This document shows positions 1 to 7,787 of a stretch of DNA of 56,849 nt, one piece after another. The translations under genes were made by a program, and so were the position numbers. The notes beneath the pieces were generated by a model. It did not search any database and was not told the origin of the DNA. It saw nothing but the letters and a program-made list of their open reading frames with translations. Position 1 is the stretch's first letter; the number at the start of each line of letters is the position of its first letter. Source of the DNA: Rhodocyclales bacterium. Lineage in GTDB: Bacteria; Pseudomonadota; Gammaproteobacteria; Burkholderiales; Rhodocyclaceae. The stretch covers positions 1 through 56,849 of the forward strand of contig JACRLX010000049.1 of NCBI GenBank assembly GCA_016235165.1, given 5' to 3'.

Positions 1-89
1 CCGTCCATGCGCGCCAGAAACTCCGCCTTGCGCGTCGCCCGGTTGTGCTTCTCGAATCCTCGTGTCGCCGCCAGCGTCATCTGCTTCAT
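1..89 (-). mobile_element. IS5-family-like transposase, N-terminal fragment cut by the window edge
   Basis: Reading leftward from an ATG at 89, an open frame runs off the window for 29 codons. It starts MKQMTLA and continues through a basic stretch to EFLARMD, which is the usual opening of IS5-type DDE transposases. Only the N-terminus is present, so the catalytic residues cannot be checked. I could not define the terminal inverted repeat in the following 40 bases. It suggests that an insertion sequence borders the left end of the nif region. Confidence 0.6.
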
Positions 90-380
90 CAGTTCGTCCC
101 TTGTGATCACAACTCTTTGTCTGACTTCATGACAAAAAAAATCGTTCACAGTGTTTGTACCTTATTCAGTATTTCCCTAGACCCGCAGTTCAGTCAGCCG
201 GGCCTGCAAGTGAATCAGGTGGTTGTACCTTCACGGCCCTCAACCAGTCGCGCCAACTGAGAGCGGAGTGGCCCGTCGATCCCAGGAAAATGACCGAGAT
301 AACGAGGAGTGGATTTTCGGACCAGGCTTAGCACAGAGGCGGACCGGCTTGGGAGCAATTTCGAAACACGTTCCTCGGTT
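90..380. other. non-coding stretch between IS fragment and nifB promoter
   Basis: This is about 290 bases of lower GC than the flanking genes, including an A-run near 136. I see no convincing gene, RNA or terminator. The short open frames here lack ribosome binding sites and recognisable products. It may include the end of the insertion sequence. Confidence 0.5.
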
Positions 381-396
381 TGTCGCTGTTACGACA
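381..396 (+). promoter_or_regulatory. NifA upstream activator sequence of nifB
   Basis: TGTCGCTGTTACGACA matches the NifA consensus TGT-N10-ACA and extends it to TGTCG-N6-CGACA. It lies 55 bases upstream of the -24 element of the nifB promoter. Binding is inferred from the match and its place. Confidence 0.8.
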
Positions 397-451
397 ACGA
401 CGGCTTTTCCTCAAACTACGTGCATTCAGTGAGTTAGCGGCGATTGCGGCA

Positions 452-466
452 TGGCATGCCAGTTGC
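452..466 (+). promoter_or_regulatory. sigma-54 promoter of nifB
   Basis: TGGCATGCCAGTTGC has the invariant GG and GC separated by exactly ten bases, as required for a -24/-12 promoter. It sits 40 bases upstream of the nifB start and downstream of a NifA site. Confidence 0.85.
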
Positions 467-505
467 TCAACCCAGGCTGACCCCAGCCCACAAGGGAAGC
501 TCAGC

Positions 506-2038
506 ATGGACCTGCCCGTCATCGAGAACACGCCCGCCCAGAGCGGCGGCTGCAGCGCCGGCAGTTGCGGCTCCAGCACCAGCCAGATGGATGGACTCGC
601 GGACGAGATCCGCGCCAGGGTGCAGGACCACCCCTGCTATTCGGAGGAGGCCCACCACTACTTCGCGCGCATGCACGTGGCGGTGGCGCCGGCCTGCAAC
701 ATCCAGTGCCACTATTGCAACCGCAAGTACGACTGCGCCAACGAATCGCGCCCCGGGGTCGTTTCCGAACTGCTGACGCCGGCGCAGGCGGTGAAGAAGA
801 CGCTGGCCGTTGCCGCCACGATTCCGCAAATGACGGTGCTCGGCATCGCCGGCCCCGGCGACCCCCTGGCCAACCCCGAACGCACTTTCGAGACCTTCCG
901 CGAACTGGCGGCAAAGGCACCGGACATCAAGCTCTGCGTATCGACCAACGGCCTGTCGCTGCCCGACCATGTCGAGGAATTGTCGAAGCACAACATCGAC
1001 CACGTGACCATCACCATCAACTGCGTCGACCCGGATGTCGGCGCGAAAATCTATCCGTGGATCTTCTGGCAGAACAGGCGCATCCACGGCCGCGAGGCCG
1101 CCGCGATCCTGATCGAGCGGCAGCAGCAGGGGCTGGAGATGCTGGTGGCGAGGGGCATCCTGGTCAAGGTCAACTCCGTGCTGATCCCCGGCGTCAATGA
1201 CGAGCACCTGAAAGAAGTGTCGAAGATCGTCAAGGCCAAGGGCGCCTTCCTGCACAACGTCATGCCGCTGATCGCCGAGGCCGAGCATGGCACCTTCTAT
1301 GGCGTGATGGGCCAGCGCAGCCCAAATCCGGAAGAGCTCAAGAACCTGCAGGACGCCTGCGAGGGCGACATGAACATGATGCGCCACTGCCGCCAGTGCC
1401 GCGCCGATGCCGTCGGCCTGCTGGGCGAAGACCGCGGCGACGAATTCACCATGGACAAGATCGACGCCATGGAGATCGACTACGAGGCGGCGATGCAGGT
1501 GCGTGCCGAGTTTCGTGCCCAGGCCACGGCGGAGCTGGAAGCCAAGCGCGCCCGGGCGCATGCCCCCAAACAACCGCAGGCCCAGGTGGTGCAGTTCATG
1601 CCGCGTGTTTCCAGGACCGTGGCCGAGGCGGCCCCGACCACGCCGGTGGGCCGCCCGGTGCTGATGGCGGTCGCCGCCAAGGGCGGCCTGGTCGCGGTGC
1701 ACTTCGGCCATGCGAAAGAGTTCCTGGTGTATGAAGCCTCAACCGAGGGTGCCAAGTTCGTCGGCCACCGCAAGGCCGATGCCTATTGCGCCGGCGACGA
1801 TACCTGCGGCGATGCGGAATCGATACTCGACCGCACCATCAAGGCCCTGGCGGGCTGCGAGGTGGTGCTGTGTTCCAAGATCGGCTACGAACCCTGGGGC
1901 AATCTCGAAGCGGCAGGCATCCAGCCCAATGGCGAGCACGCCATGGAACCGATCGAGGACGCGGTGATGGCGGTATGGAATGAAATGCTGGCCGCCGGCA
2001 AGCTGGCGACGGCCGCAATGGCGACGAGGTGCGCGTAA
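506..2038 (+). CDS. nifB: nitrogenase cofactor biosynthesis protein NifB
   Basis: NifB is the radical SAM enzyme that makes NifB-co, the 8Fe-9S-C precursor of FeMo-co. The 510-residue product has the CxxxCxxC radical SAM motif at Cys64, Cys68 and Cys71, following a Cys/Gly/Ser-rich N-terminus. After a linker near residue 360 comes a NifX/NafY-like cofactor-binding domain, giving the long two-domain NifB seen in proteobacteria. The ATG at 506 was chosen over an upstream in-frame start at 380 because it follows GGGAAG and lies just downstream of the -24/-12 promoter, which the longer frame would run through. The stop overlaps the start of the next gene (TAATG). Confidence 0.97.
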   Translation: MDLPVIENTPAQSGGCSAGSCGSSTSQMDGLADEIRARVQDHPCYSEEAHHYFARMHVAVAPACNIQCHYCNRKYDCANESRPGVVSELLTPAQAVKKTLAVAATIPQMTVLGIAGPGDPLANPERTFETFRELAAKAPDIKLCVSTNGLSLPDHVEELSKHNIDHVTITINCVDPDVGAKIYPWIFWQNRRIHGREAAAILIERQQQGLEMLVARGILVKVNSVLIPGVNDEHLKEVSKIVKAKGAFLHNVMPLIAEAEHGTFYGVMGQRSPNPEELKNLQDACEGDMNMMRHCRQCRADAVGLLGEDRGDEFTMDKIDAMEIDYEAAMQVRAEFRAQATAELEAKRARAHAPKQPQAQVVQFMPRVSRTVAEAAPTTPVGRPVLMAVAAKGGLVAVHFGHAKEFLVYEASTEGAKFVGHRKADAYCAGDDTCGDAESILDRTIKALAGCEVVLCSKIGYEPWGNLEAAGIQPNGEHAMEPIEDAVMAVWNEMLAAGKLATAAMATRCA

Positions 2039-2316
2039 TGGCCCTGGAAATCATCGAAAGCTGCGTGAACTGCTGGGCCTGCGCGCCCCTGTGCCCGAAC
2101 CAGGCGATCTACGAAGCGGCGCCCCACTTCCTCATCGACGCCGACAAATGCACCGAGTGCGTCGGCGATTTCGCCGATGCCCAGTGCGTGGCGATCTGCC
2201 CGATCGAAGGCGCGATCCTCGACGAACTCGGCGTCGAGCTGAACCCGCCCGGTTCACTGACCGGCATCCCGCCGGAACGCATGGCCGCCGCGATGGCGGA
2301 AATCCGGGCGCGCTGA
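2038..2316 (+). CDS. fdxN: nifB-linked 4Fe-4S ferredoxin (FdxN type)
   Basis: This is a 92-residue bacterial-type ferredoxin with two cluster motifs: CxxCxxCxxxCP near residues 9-20, and CxxC-x8-CxxxCP near 37-54. The enlarged second loop is typical of nif-linked FdxN proteins. Family members donate electrons for NifB-co synthesis or to nitrogenase. Its ATG overlaps the nifB stop, so translation is probably coupled. It resembles the ferredoxin at 23614 but has a longer C-terminal tail. Confidence 0.85.
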   Translation: MALEIIESCVNCWACAPLCPNQAIYEAAPHFLIDADKCTECVGDFADAQCVAICPIEGAILDELGVELNPPGSLTGIPPERMAAAMAEIRAR

Positions 2317-2317
2317 C

Positions 2318-2806
2318 ATGGCCCACATCATCTTCTTCGAGAAGGCCGGCTGCTCCGGCAATGCGCGGCAGAAGCAACTGCTGCTCGATTCCGGCCACCT
2401 CGTGCTGGCGCGCGACTTGCGCAACAAGGACTGGACAAACTTCGCCTTGCTGGAATTCTTCACCGGCCTGCCGGTGGCACAGTGGTTCAACCGCTCGGCG
2501 CCGGCCGTGAAATCCGGCGAAATCGTGCCGGAACAGCTCGACGAGCCTACGGCGCTGGCCCTGCTGCGCGACGACCCGCTGCTGATCCGCCGCCCGCTGC
2601 TGCAGGTAGGCGATGAGCGCCGCGTCGGCTTCGATGCCAGGGCGATACACGCCTGGATCGGGCTCGCCAGCCTGCCCGCGGAGAAGCTCGACGCCTGCGT
2701 CCATGCCGCGCCATCGCGCGTGGTCTATGCGCATTCCTCCGGCGGCGCCATCGCCTGCCGCTTCGGCGATGACGACCACGATGCGGGCCACTGCCGATCG
2801 CGCTGA
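2318..2806 (+). CDS. nifO: NifO, ArsC/Spx-like nitrogenase-associated protein
   Basis: The 162-residue product opens with the thioredoxin-fold ArsC-like segment IIFFEKAGCSGNARQK, with one Cys at the active-site position. This is the hallmark of the nitrogenase-associated ArsC/Spx family called NifO. Work in Azotobacter links NifO to partitioning molybdenum toward nitrogenase rather than nitrate reductase; the role here is inferred. It starts two bases after the ferredoxin stop. Its His/Asp/Cys-rich tail (DDDHDAGHC) overlaps the start of the next gene. Confidence 0.8.
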   Translation: MAHIIFFEKAGCSGNARQKQLLLDSGHLVLARDLRNKDWTNFALLEFFTGLPVAQWFNRSAPAVKSGEIVPEQLDEPTALALLRDDPLLIRRPLLQVGDERRVGFDARAIHAWIGLASLPAEKLDACVHAAPSRVVYAHSSGGAIACRFGDDDHDAGHCRSR

Positions 2807-4067
2807 CCCCGTCGAGCTGGCGCGCGGCGTGCACTGGATCGGCGCCTTCGACCCGGACTTGCGCAGCTTCGACATCATCCTGCGCACCGCCAACGGCACC
2901 AGTTACAACGCCTACGCGGTGCGCGGCGATGCCGGCGTGGCGGTGATCGACACGGTCAAGGCCGGCTTCGGCGAACGCTTCTTCCGCCGCCTGGAAGCCG
3001 TCGCCGACTACGACGAGATCAGCACCGTGGTGCTGAACCACCTCGAACCCGACCATTCCGGCGCCCTGCCGGAGCTGCTGCGACGGGCACCGCGCGCGCA
3101 GCTTTACGTCTCGCACCAGGCGCGGCCGATGCTCAAGGGCCTGTTCGATCCGGAGGAGTTCGCCGGCCGCATCACCGGAGTCGGCACCGGCGACACGGTG
3201 GACCTGGGCGGGCGCACGCTCGAATTCTTCAACACGCCCTACCTGCACTGGCCGGACACGCAATGCACCTGGCTGGAGGACGAAGGCCTGCTCTTCTCGG
3301 GCGATTTCCTCGGCTGCCATTACTGCGACATGCGCCTGTTCAACGATGCGGTCGGCGACTTCCGCTTTTCCTTCGACTACTACTATGCGCACATCATGCG
3401 GCCGTTCCGCGCCCATGTGCGCAGCGCCCTGGACCTGATCGAGCCGCTGTTGCTGCGGACCATCGCCCCGGCGCACGGCCCGGTGCTGCGCGAGGACCCG
3501 CGCGACTACGTGCGCCGCTATCGCGCGTTGTCGAAGAGCGGCCTGCACCGCCACCAGGTGAAGACCCTGGCGATCTTCTACATCTCGGCCTACGGCGCCA
3601 CGCGGCGCATGGCCGAGGCCATCGCCGCCGGCGCCGAATCGGCAGCCGGCGATACCGATGCCCCCGCCGGCGGCGTGCGCGTCTCGCTCTACGACATCGA
3701 AGGCAGCGAGCCCCATCCTTTCGTCGACCTGATCGAGGAGGCCGATGCCCTGATCTTCGGCAGCCCGACCATCAACGGCGACGCCGTAAAGCCGGTGTGG
3801 GACCTGCTCGCCACGCTGACCATGGTCGACGTCAAGGGCAAGCTCGGCGCGGCCTTCGGCTCCTACGGCTGGAGCGGCGAGGCCGTGCCAATGATCGAGG
3901 ACCGCCTGCGCCGCCTCAAGCTGCGCGTGCCGGTGCAGGGCGTCAAGGCGCGCCTGGCGCCGACGCCCGAGGAATTTTCCGCCTGCCATGCACTGGGGCA
4001 CGACATCACCCTGCACCTGCTGGGCCGCGCCGAGGCGCGCGCCGTCGACATGGCGGAACTGGTTTAA
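2769..4067 (+). CDS. A-type flavodiiron protein (FprA/Fdp family)
   Basis: Flavodiiron proteins reduce O2 to water or NO to N2O at a di-iron site using FMN. The 432-residue product has the metallo-beta-lactamase-like di-iron domain with the HxExDH motif at His91, Glu93, Asp95 and His96, a second GDFLGCHYCD segment, and a C-terminal flavodoxin domain from about residue 255 (YISAYGATRRMAEAI). No rubredoxin or flavin reductase domain follows, so it is class A. The start overlaps nifO by 38 bases; an ATG at 2781 is an alternative. Lying in the nifB operon, it is probably expressed with nitrogenase, perhaps scavenging oxygen. Confidence 0.88.
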   Translation: MTTTMRATADRADPVELARGVHWIGAFDPDLRSFDIILRTANGTSYNAYAVRGDAGVAVIDTVKAGFGERFFRRLEAVADYDEISTVVLNHLEPDHSGALPELLRRAPRAQLYVSHQARPMLKGLFDPEEFAGRITGVGTGDTVDLGGRTLEFFNTPYLHWPDTQCTWLEDEGLLFSGDFLGCHYCDMRLFNDAVGDFRFSFDYYYAHIMRPFRAHVRSALDLIEPLLLRTIAPAHGPVLREDPRDYVRRYRALSKSGLHRHQVKTLAIFYISAYGATRRMAEAIAAGAESAAGDTDAPAGGVRVSLYDIEGSEPHPFVDLIEEADALIFGSPTINGDAVKPVWDLLATLTMVDVKGKLGAAFGSYGWSGEAVPMIEDRLRRLKLRVPVQGVKARLAPTPEEFSACHALGHDITLHLLGRAEARAVDMAELV

Positions 4068-4084
4068 CACTACGGAGCAATTTC

Positions 4085-4372
4085 ATGCCAAAAGCACAAG
4101 TCACATTCCAGGACATCGGCGTCACCGTCACGGTGCCGGCCGGCACCCGTTTGATCGAGGTCTCGGAAAAAGTCGGCGCCGGCATCACCTACGGCTGCCG
4201 CGAGGGCGAGTGCTGCACCTGCCTGACCAAGATCGTCTCCGGCCACGAGAACCTGGCCGCGCCTTCGGTGCTGGAGGACCAGGTGCTGAAGGACAACCTC
4301 GCGCCCCGCCACCATCGCCTTGCCTGCCAGGCGCAAATATTGGGCGGCACCATCGTCGTCAAACCCACCTGA
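4085..4372 (+). CDS. 2Fe-2S plant-type ferredoxin
   Basis: The 95-residue beta-grasp ferredoxin has cluster ligands at Cys38, Cys43, Cys46 and Cys81 (CREGECCTC, then LACQ) with the normal C-x4-C-x2-C spacing. An extra Cys44 sits inside the loop. It follows the flavodiiron gene by 17 bases, so it may be that protein's electron donor or another nif electron carrier. Its stop codon lies inside an 11-bp inverted repeat (4371-4412). Confidence 0.85.
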   Translation: MPKAQVTFQDIGVTVTVPAGTRLIEVSEKVGAGITYGCREGECCTCLTKIVSGHENLAAPSVLEDQVLKDNLAPRHHRLACQAQILGGTIVVKPT

Positions 4373-4412
4373 ATTTCATGACTCCTCGGCTGCGCCTCCG
4401 ATCATGAAATTC
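4371..4412 (+). terminator. inverted repeat over the ferredoxin stop codon
   Basis: GAATTTCATGA and TCATGAAATTC form a perfect 11-bp stem with a 20-base loop. The stem is AT-rich and no T-run follows, so it is more likely an mRNA-end or attenuation structure than a strong intrinsic terminator. Confidence 0.4.
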
Positions 4413-4552
4413 GGTGTTCGCCACATTGCCCCCCACCCCCTTCCCCCGCCCCGGGGCGGGGGTTGAAGACTGCTCGCTACGCTCGAGATCCACCCGGAAA
4501 TCCCTCGCCCCTTTTCAGGTCATTTTTCATCAATCACCCTTAGGAGCCCACC

Positions 4553-4927
4553 ATGGCCAATGTCACATTCTCCAGCCCGCTGCACAAGGACAAGACCGTC
4601 TATGCCGTTGCCGGCAGCCACAAGCAGACCATCCTCGAACTGGCCAAAGAGAACCATATCACGATCGACTTTTCCTGCGGCGACGGCGAGTGCGGCACCT
4701 GCCTGGTCAAGGTCAGCAGCATCGACAAGTCCAGCCACAACAAATACGGCCACATGGGCGGCCCGCTCAATGCGCGCGAGGTCACGGTGCTCAAGGAAAT
4801 GGGCAAGATCAAGCAGGCGCAGATCGAGCAGATGTACGTTGACGACCTGCCGCCCACGGAATGGCGCCTGGCCTGCCAGTACATCGTGCGCGACGAGGAC
4901 ATCCTGGTCGAATACCCCAGCAAGTAA
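4553..4927 (+). CDS. Shethna FeSII-like 2Fe-2S ferredoxin (nitrogenase protection)
   Basis: The 124-residue product starts MANVTFSSPL and has ligands Cys42, Cys47, Cys50 and Cys108. The unusually long insert between the third and fourth Cys, the DLPP segment and the C-terminal DEDILVEY are all features of Azotobacter FeSII (Shethna protein II). FeSII forms an oxygen-stable complex with nitrogenase and shields it during oxygen stress. The function here is inferred from similarity and nif context. A good ribosome binding site (AGGAG) precedes the ATG. The upstream gap of 180 bases holds repeats, so expression may be partly independent of nifB. Confidence 0.82.
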   Translation: MANVTFSSPLHKDKTVYAVAGSHKQTILELAKENHITIDFSCGDGECGTCLVKVSSIDKSSHNKYGHMGGPLNAREVTVLKEMGKIKQAQIEQMYVDDLPPTEWRLACQYIVRDEDILVEYPSK

Positions 4928-4946
4928 GGTTCATGAACCTTACTTG
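4921..4946 (+). repeat. 26-bp perfect palindrome over the FeSII stop codon
   Basis: The 26 bases equal their own reverse complement (core GGTTCATGAACC). The TAA of the FeSII-like gene (4925-4927) lies inside. It could be a protein-binding site or an mRNA 3' structure; no T-run follows. Confidence 0.7.
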
Positions 4947-4980
4947 CATTCGATCACCCACCCCCCTTCCCGCCATGCGG

Positions 4981-5090
4981 CCCACGGCTGGCTTTGCACA
5001 GCCAGCCGGCTGCGGCGGCGCGACGCATGCGTCGCGAATTCCCGCCTCGCCCCCTCAAGGGGGGGTCCTGATCGGCTCGCTGCGCTCGAA
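4981..5090. repeat. dispersed GC-rich repeat, copy 1
   Basis: This intergenic segment holds a palindromic core (GGCTGGCTTTGCACAGCCAGCC, shown broken as GGCTGGCTTTGCA / CAGCCAGCC) at about 4986-5007 and the 17-mer GGCTCGCTGCGCTCGAA at 5074-5090. Both recur at 23904-23962, where the core is inverted. A variant of the 17-mer, CTCGCTACGCTCGA, occurs near 4473. It fits a REP-like intergenic repeat family. Confidence 0.6.
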
Positions 5091-5123
5091 GCCACGAAGC
5101 GCTGATCCTGTTCCTCGTTAGCA

Positions 5124-6014
5124 ATGGAGTGCGCGTCCGAGGACGTCCTGGCGCGCGCGGAGGCGGCCTGCCTCGGACTGGCGTTGGGCGATGCGCTCGG
5201 CGCCACGGTCGAGTTCATGACGCCGCGCGAGATCGCACATACCCACGGCGTGCACCGCGAACTGGTCGGCGGCGGCTGGCTGCGCCTGCAACCGGGGCAG
5301 GTCACCGACGACACCGGCATGGCGCTGGCGCTGGGCGAGGCCATCCTCGCCCGCCGCGGCGAGATCACGCGCCTGACCTGCGCGCGTGCCTTCGACGCCT
5401 GGATGCGCAGCAAGCCGGTGGACATCGGCAACACGGTGCGGCGCAACCTGCTGCTGTTCCGCCGTACCGGCTATCCCACCGCACCGGCGTCCGAGCACGA
5501 CGCCGGCAACGGCGCGGCGATGCGCGTCCTGCCGGTGGCGCTGGCCACGCTGGGATGGCCCGAATACGAAGTGCGCGAGGCCTGTCGCATCCAGGCCCAT
5601 GTCACGCACAACAATCCGGTATCCGATGCCGCCTGCGAGTTCATCGCCCTTGCGGTGCAGGACTTCGTCCGCGGCGCCTCGCTGCGCGAGGTGTATCGCG
5701 GACGCATCCGGCCCCTGGTCGAGACGCAGCCGGCGTTTGCCTTTCGCGGCAAGCTGCGGCGCGAGAACCCCAGCGGCTGGATCGTCGAAACCCTGCAAGC
5801 GGTGCTGCAGGGCCTCGTTGATGTCGGCGGTTTCGAGAACTGCCTGGTCGACGTCGTCAATCGCGGCGGCGATGCCGACACCACCGGCGCCATCGCCGGC
5901 ATGCTGGCCGGTGCGCTCTACGGTCGGGACGCCATCCCGGCGCGGTGGATCAAGGCGCTCGACCCGGAAGTGCGCGAGCGCTGCGTCGCACAAGCCAGCG
6001 CGTTGCTGACCTGA
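5124..6014 (+). CDS. draG: ADP-ribosyl-dinitrogenase reductase glycohydrolase DraG
   Basis: DraG removes ADP-ribose from the NifH arginine and so restores nitrogenase activity. The 296-residue product has the ADP-ribosylglycohydrolase metal motifs TDDTGM at 61-66 and GGDADTTG at 248-255, and matches DraG in length. The partner draT is 12 kb away, next to nifH. A degenerate copy of its last third lies at 15190-15430. No sigma-54 promoter is visible in the 196 bases upstream, which are filled by repeats. Confidence 0.92.
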   Translation: MECASEDVLARAEAACLGLALGDALGATVEFMTPREIAHTHGVHRELVGGGWLRLQPGQVTDDTGMALALGEAILARRGEITRLTCARAFDAWMRSKPVDIGNTVRRNLLLFRRTGYPTAPASEHDAGNGAAMRVLPVALATLGWPEYEVREACRIQAHVTHNNPVSDAACEFIALAVQDFVRGASLREVYRGRIRPLVETQPAFAFRGKLRRENPSGWIVETLQAVLQGLVDVGGFENCLVDVVNRGGDADTTGAIAGMLAGALYGRDAIPARWIKALDPEVRERCVAQASALLT

Positions 6015-6200
6015 TCGCTTCCAGCACAGGCGCAGCCCCGCGGCACATCCCCGTAAATTTCGCGTCAGCCGCGCCCGGAACCCGAGCGCTACGTAAGCCT
6101 CGGTGCTTGCGGTGGGCACGCAGTAGGCTGAAGTCCGGATTCACCGATTCTGCGAGGCGTGTCCCGCATCGAGGGCTGCGCCAGGCATCGGAATTTGGCC

Positions 6201-6509
6201 CTAACCGTCTGCGAATCTGCGCCGCAGCTTTCCAATCACGGAAAGCACAATGGCGCTGACGGGCTTGACCCGGCATGCCAGAACCACGCCGTCGCGCTCT
6301 TCATCCTCGCTGACGTGAGCTCGGCTCATTACCTGCGAGGTGTATTCACCCTGCACTACCTGCACTTTGCAAACTCCGCACCCGCCGCTTCTGCATCCGC
6401 AGGGAATTCCCTTCTTGCCGAGCGCCAACATGCCTTCGAGCAATGACTTGGCATCGGCACAGGTGTACCGCTCGTTGGTCTCCTGGATCGTGATTCGATA
6501 TTTGGCCAA
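6201..6509 (-). CDS. XylT-like 2Fe-2S ferredoxin
   Basis: The 102-residue plant-type ferredoxin has ligands Cys39, Cys44, Cys47 and Cys79 (CRSGGCGVC, then VLACR). XylT-type ferredoxins reactivate catechol 2,3-dioxygenase by re-reducing its oxidised iron. The catechol 2,3-dioxygenase gene is 1.3 kb away, which supports this role, although the ferredoxin here is on the opposite strand, 109 bases downstream of the LysR gene. The only start in frame is TTG at 6509, so the N-terminus is less certain. Confidence 0.75.
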   Translation of the reverse strand: MAKYRITIQETNERYTCADAKSLLEGMLALGKKGIPCGCRSGGCGVCKVQVVQGEYTSQVMSRAHVSEDEERDGVVLACRVKPVSAIVLSVIGKLRRRFADG

Positions 6510-6618
6510 ATCCGGCTTCCCCGAGGTGGGTTTGTCGAAGTTCGACGGACATGTTTACTTGGGGTGCGTGCTGCGTCCAATACCTTCTGGATTGTCCGGG
6601 GATACCCGACGGGTAGGG

Positions 6619-7560
6619 TCAGTCCGGAGCTTGGTTCATCCTGTTCAATTCGGTGAAATCCGGACTCTTTGCCACGGTGCGCATGGAGGTCAGCAGCGCC
6701 TGGAGGATCGGAGAATCATCGTCGGCGCGGTAGATGCAGCACAAGTCAACACGCGACTGTGGCAAGTGATGCAAGGGCTTGTAGATGAGACCCGGCAAGG
6801 CCAATACAGTGGCGGAACGGGGCACCAATGTCGCGCTGAATCCTGTCGCCACCAGGGCCAGGGCGTGCACTACGTCGCCAACTTCCTGCGCGACCAGCGG
6901 TGTGAAACTGCTGGCCCGGCACATATCGCGAACCTGGTCGATGAAACTGGGGCGTGCGCCGGAAGGATACAGGACCAGCGGCACGTCCTTGAGCTCACTC
7001 ATGGTCACCACGGAGTGTTGGGCCAGGTGGCTATTGGATGGTACGGCCACGTACAAGGCCTCGGTCAGCAGGGGTTCGCTGATCAAGCCTTCTATAGGTC
7101 GCATCAGGCGATTGAAGGCAAGCGTAATGCGACGTTGGCGCAAGGCATCGATTTGCTCCTCCTTGATCATGTTGTGCAGGAACACGCTGACTTCCGGGTA
7201 CGACTCCCTAAACGCCCGCATCAAGCGAGGAATCGCCCAGAATATCCCGGAACCGAAAATCGCGACGTCAACCCGTCCCAACAGGCCTTGGGCGGCTTTG
7301 CTGCTTCGTTCGATTGCGCGTTCAGTCATGCCGAGAATGTCACAGGCATCGTTGTACAGCACCTTCCCCGCATCAGTAAGTTCAACCCCGCGATTCGTTC
7401 GACGCAACAACTGAACGCCCAACTGATCTTCCATCTGTTGGATTTGCCGCGTCAACGGAGGCTGCGAGATATGCAATCGCAGCGCGGCGCGACCGATGTT
7501 CCTTTCTTCGGCCACGCAGACGAAATACCGAAGATGACGAAGTTCGAGGTTGATTCTCAT
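6619..7560 (-). CDS. LysR-family transcriptional regulator
   Basis: The 313-residue product has an N-terminal winged helix-turn-helix (MRINLELRHLRYFVCVAEE through a PPLTRQIQQMED recognition helix), and an inducer-binding domain from about residue 90. The N-terminus resembles the CatR/BenM group of aromatic-catabolism regulators. I chose the ATG at 7560 because the family starts with MxLRHLRYF; a start at 7611 would add 17 residues. Divergent orientation from the catechol 2,3-dioxygenase gene suggests it controls the meta-cleavage block. GC content appears lower than in the nif genes. Confidence 0.88.
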   Translation of the reverse strand: MRINLELRHLRYFVCVAEERNIGRAALRLHISQPPLTRQIQQMEDQLGVQLLRRTNRGVELTDAGKVLYNDACDILGMTERAIERSSKAAQGLLGRVDVAIFGSGIFWAIPRLMRAFRESYPEVSVFLHNMIKEEQIDALRQRRITLAFNRLMRPIEGLISEPLLTEALYVAVPSNSHLAQHSVVTMSELKDVPLVLYPSGARPSFIDQVRDMCRASSFTPLVAQEVGDVVHALALVATGFSATLVPRSATVLALPGLIYKPLHHLPQSRVDLCCIYRADDDSPILQALLTSMRTVAKSPDFTELNRMNQAPD

Positions 7561-7787
7561 GGCGATGAGATTGTCACGATGGGCAGATTGCGTCGAAACA
7601 CGGTCAAACATACCAGAGAACCATGTTTGGTTGCCGTTGCTATACGCACGAGGTATTACAGCCAGAGTTCGATGGTATTGGACGAGCCAAGCTTCCCCCT
7701 TCTAAAGTGGGGGTACTTACAACGAGCGAGTGCAAATTCGTCAGAGGCACTGAAAGCTCACTTCGAGTGACGAGAGGAGAAATTGAA

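Noticed and set aside
2547-4070. 507-codon antisense frame over the flavodiiron gene
   Set aside because: Low-complexity Arg/Gln/His/Val composition; the plus strand carries the recognised protein.
4986-5007. TGGCTTTGCAC as a sigma-54 promoter for draG
   Set aside because: GG and GC are not ten bases apart; the bases belong to the dispersed palindromic repeat.
6340-7770. 476-codon plus-strand frame over the LysR region
   Set aside because: The minus strand encodes an intact LysR regulator with a normal helix-turn-helix; the plus frame has no domain.
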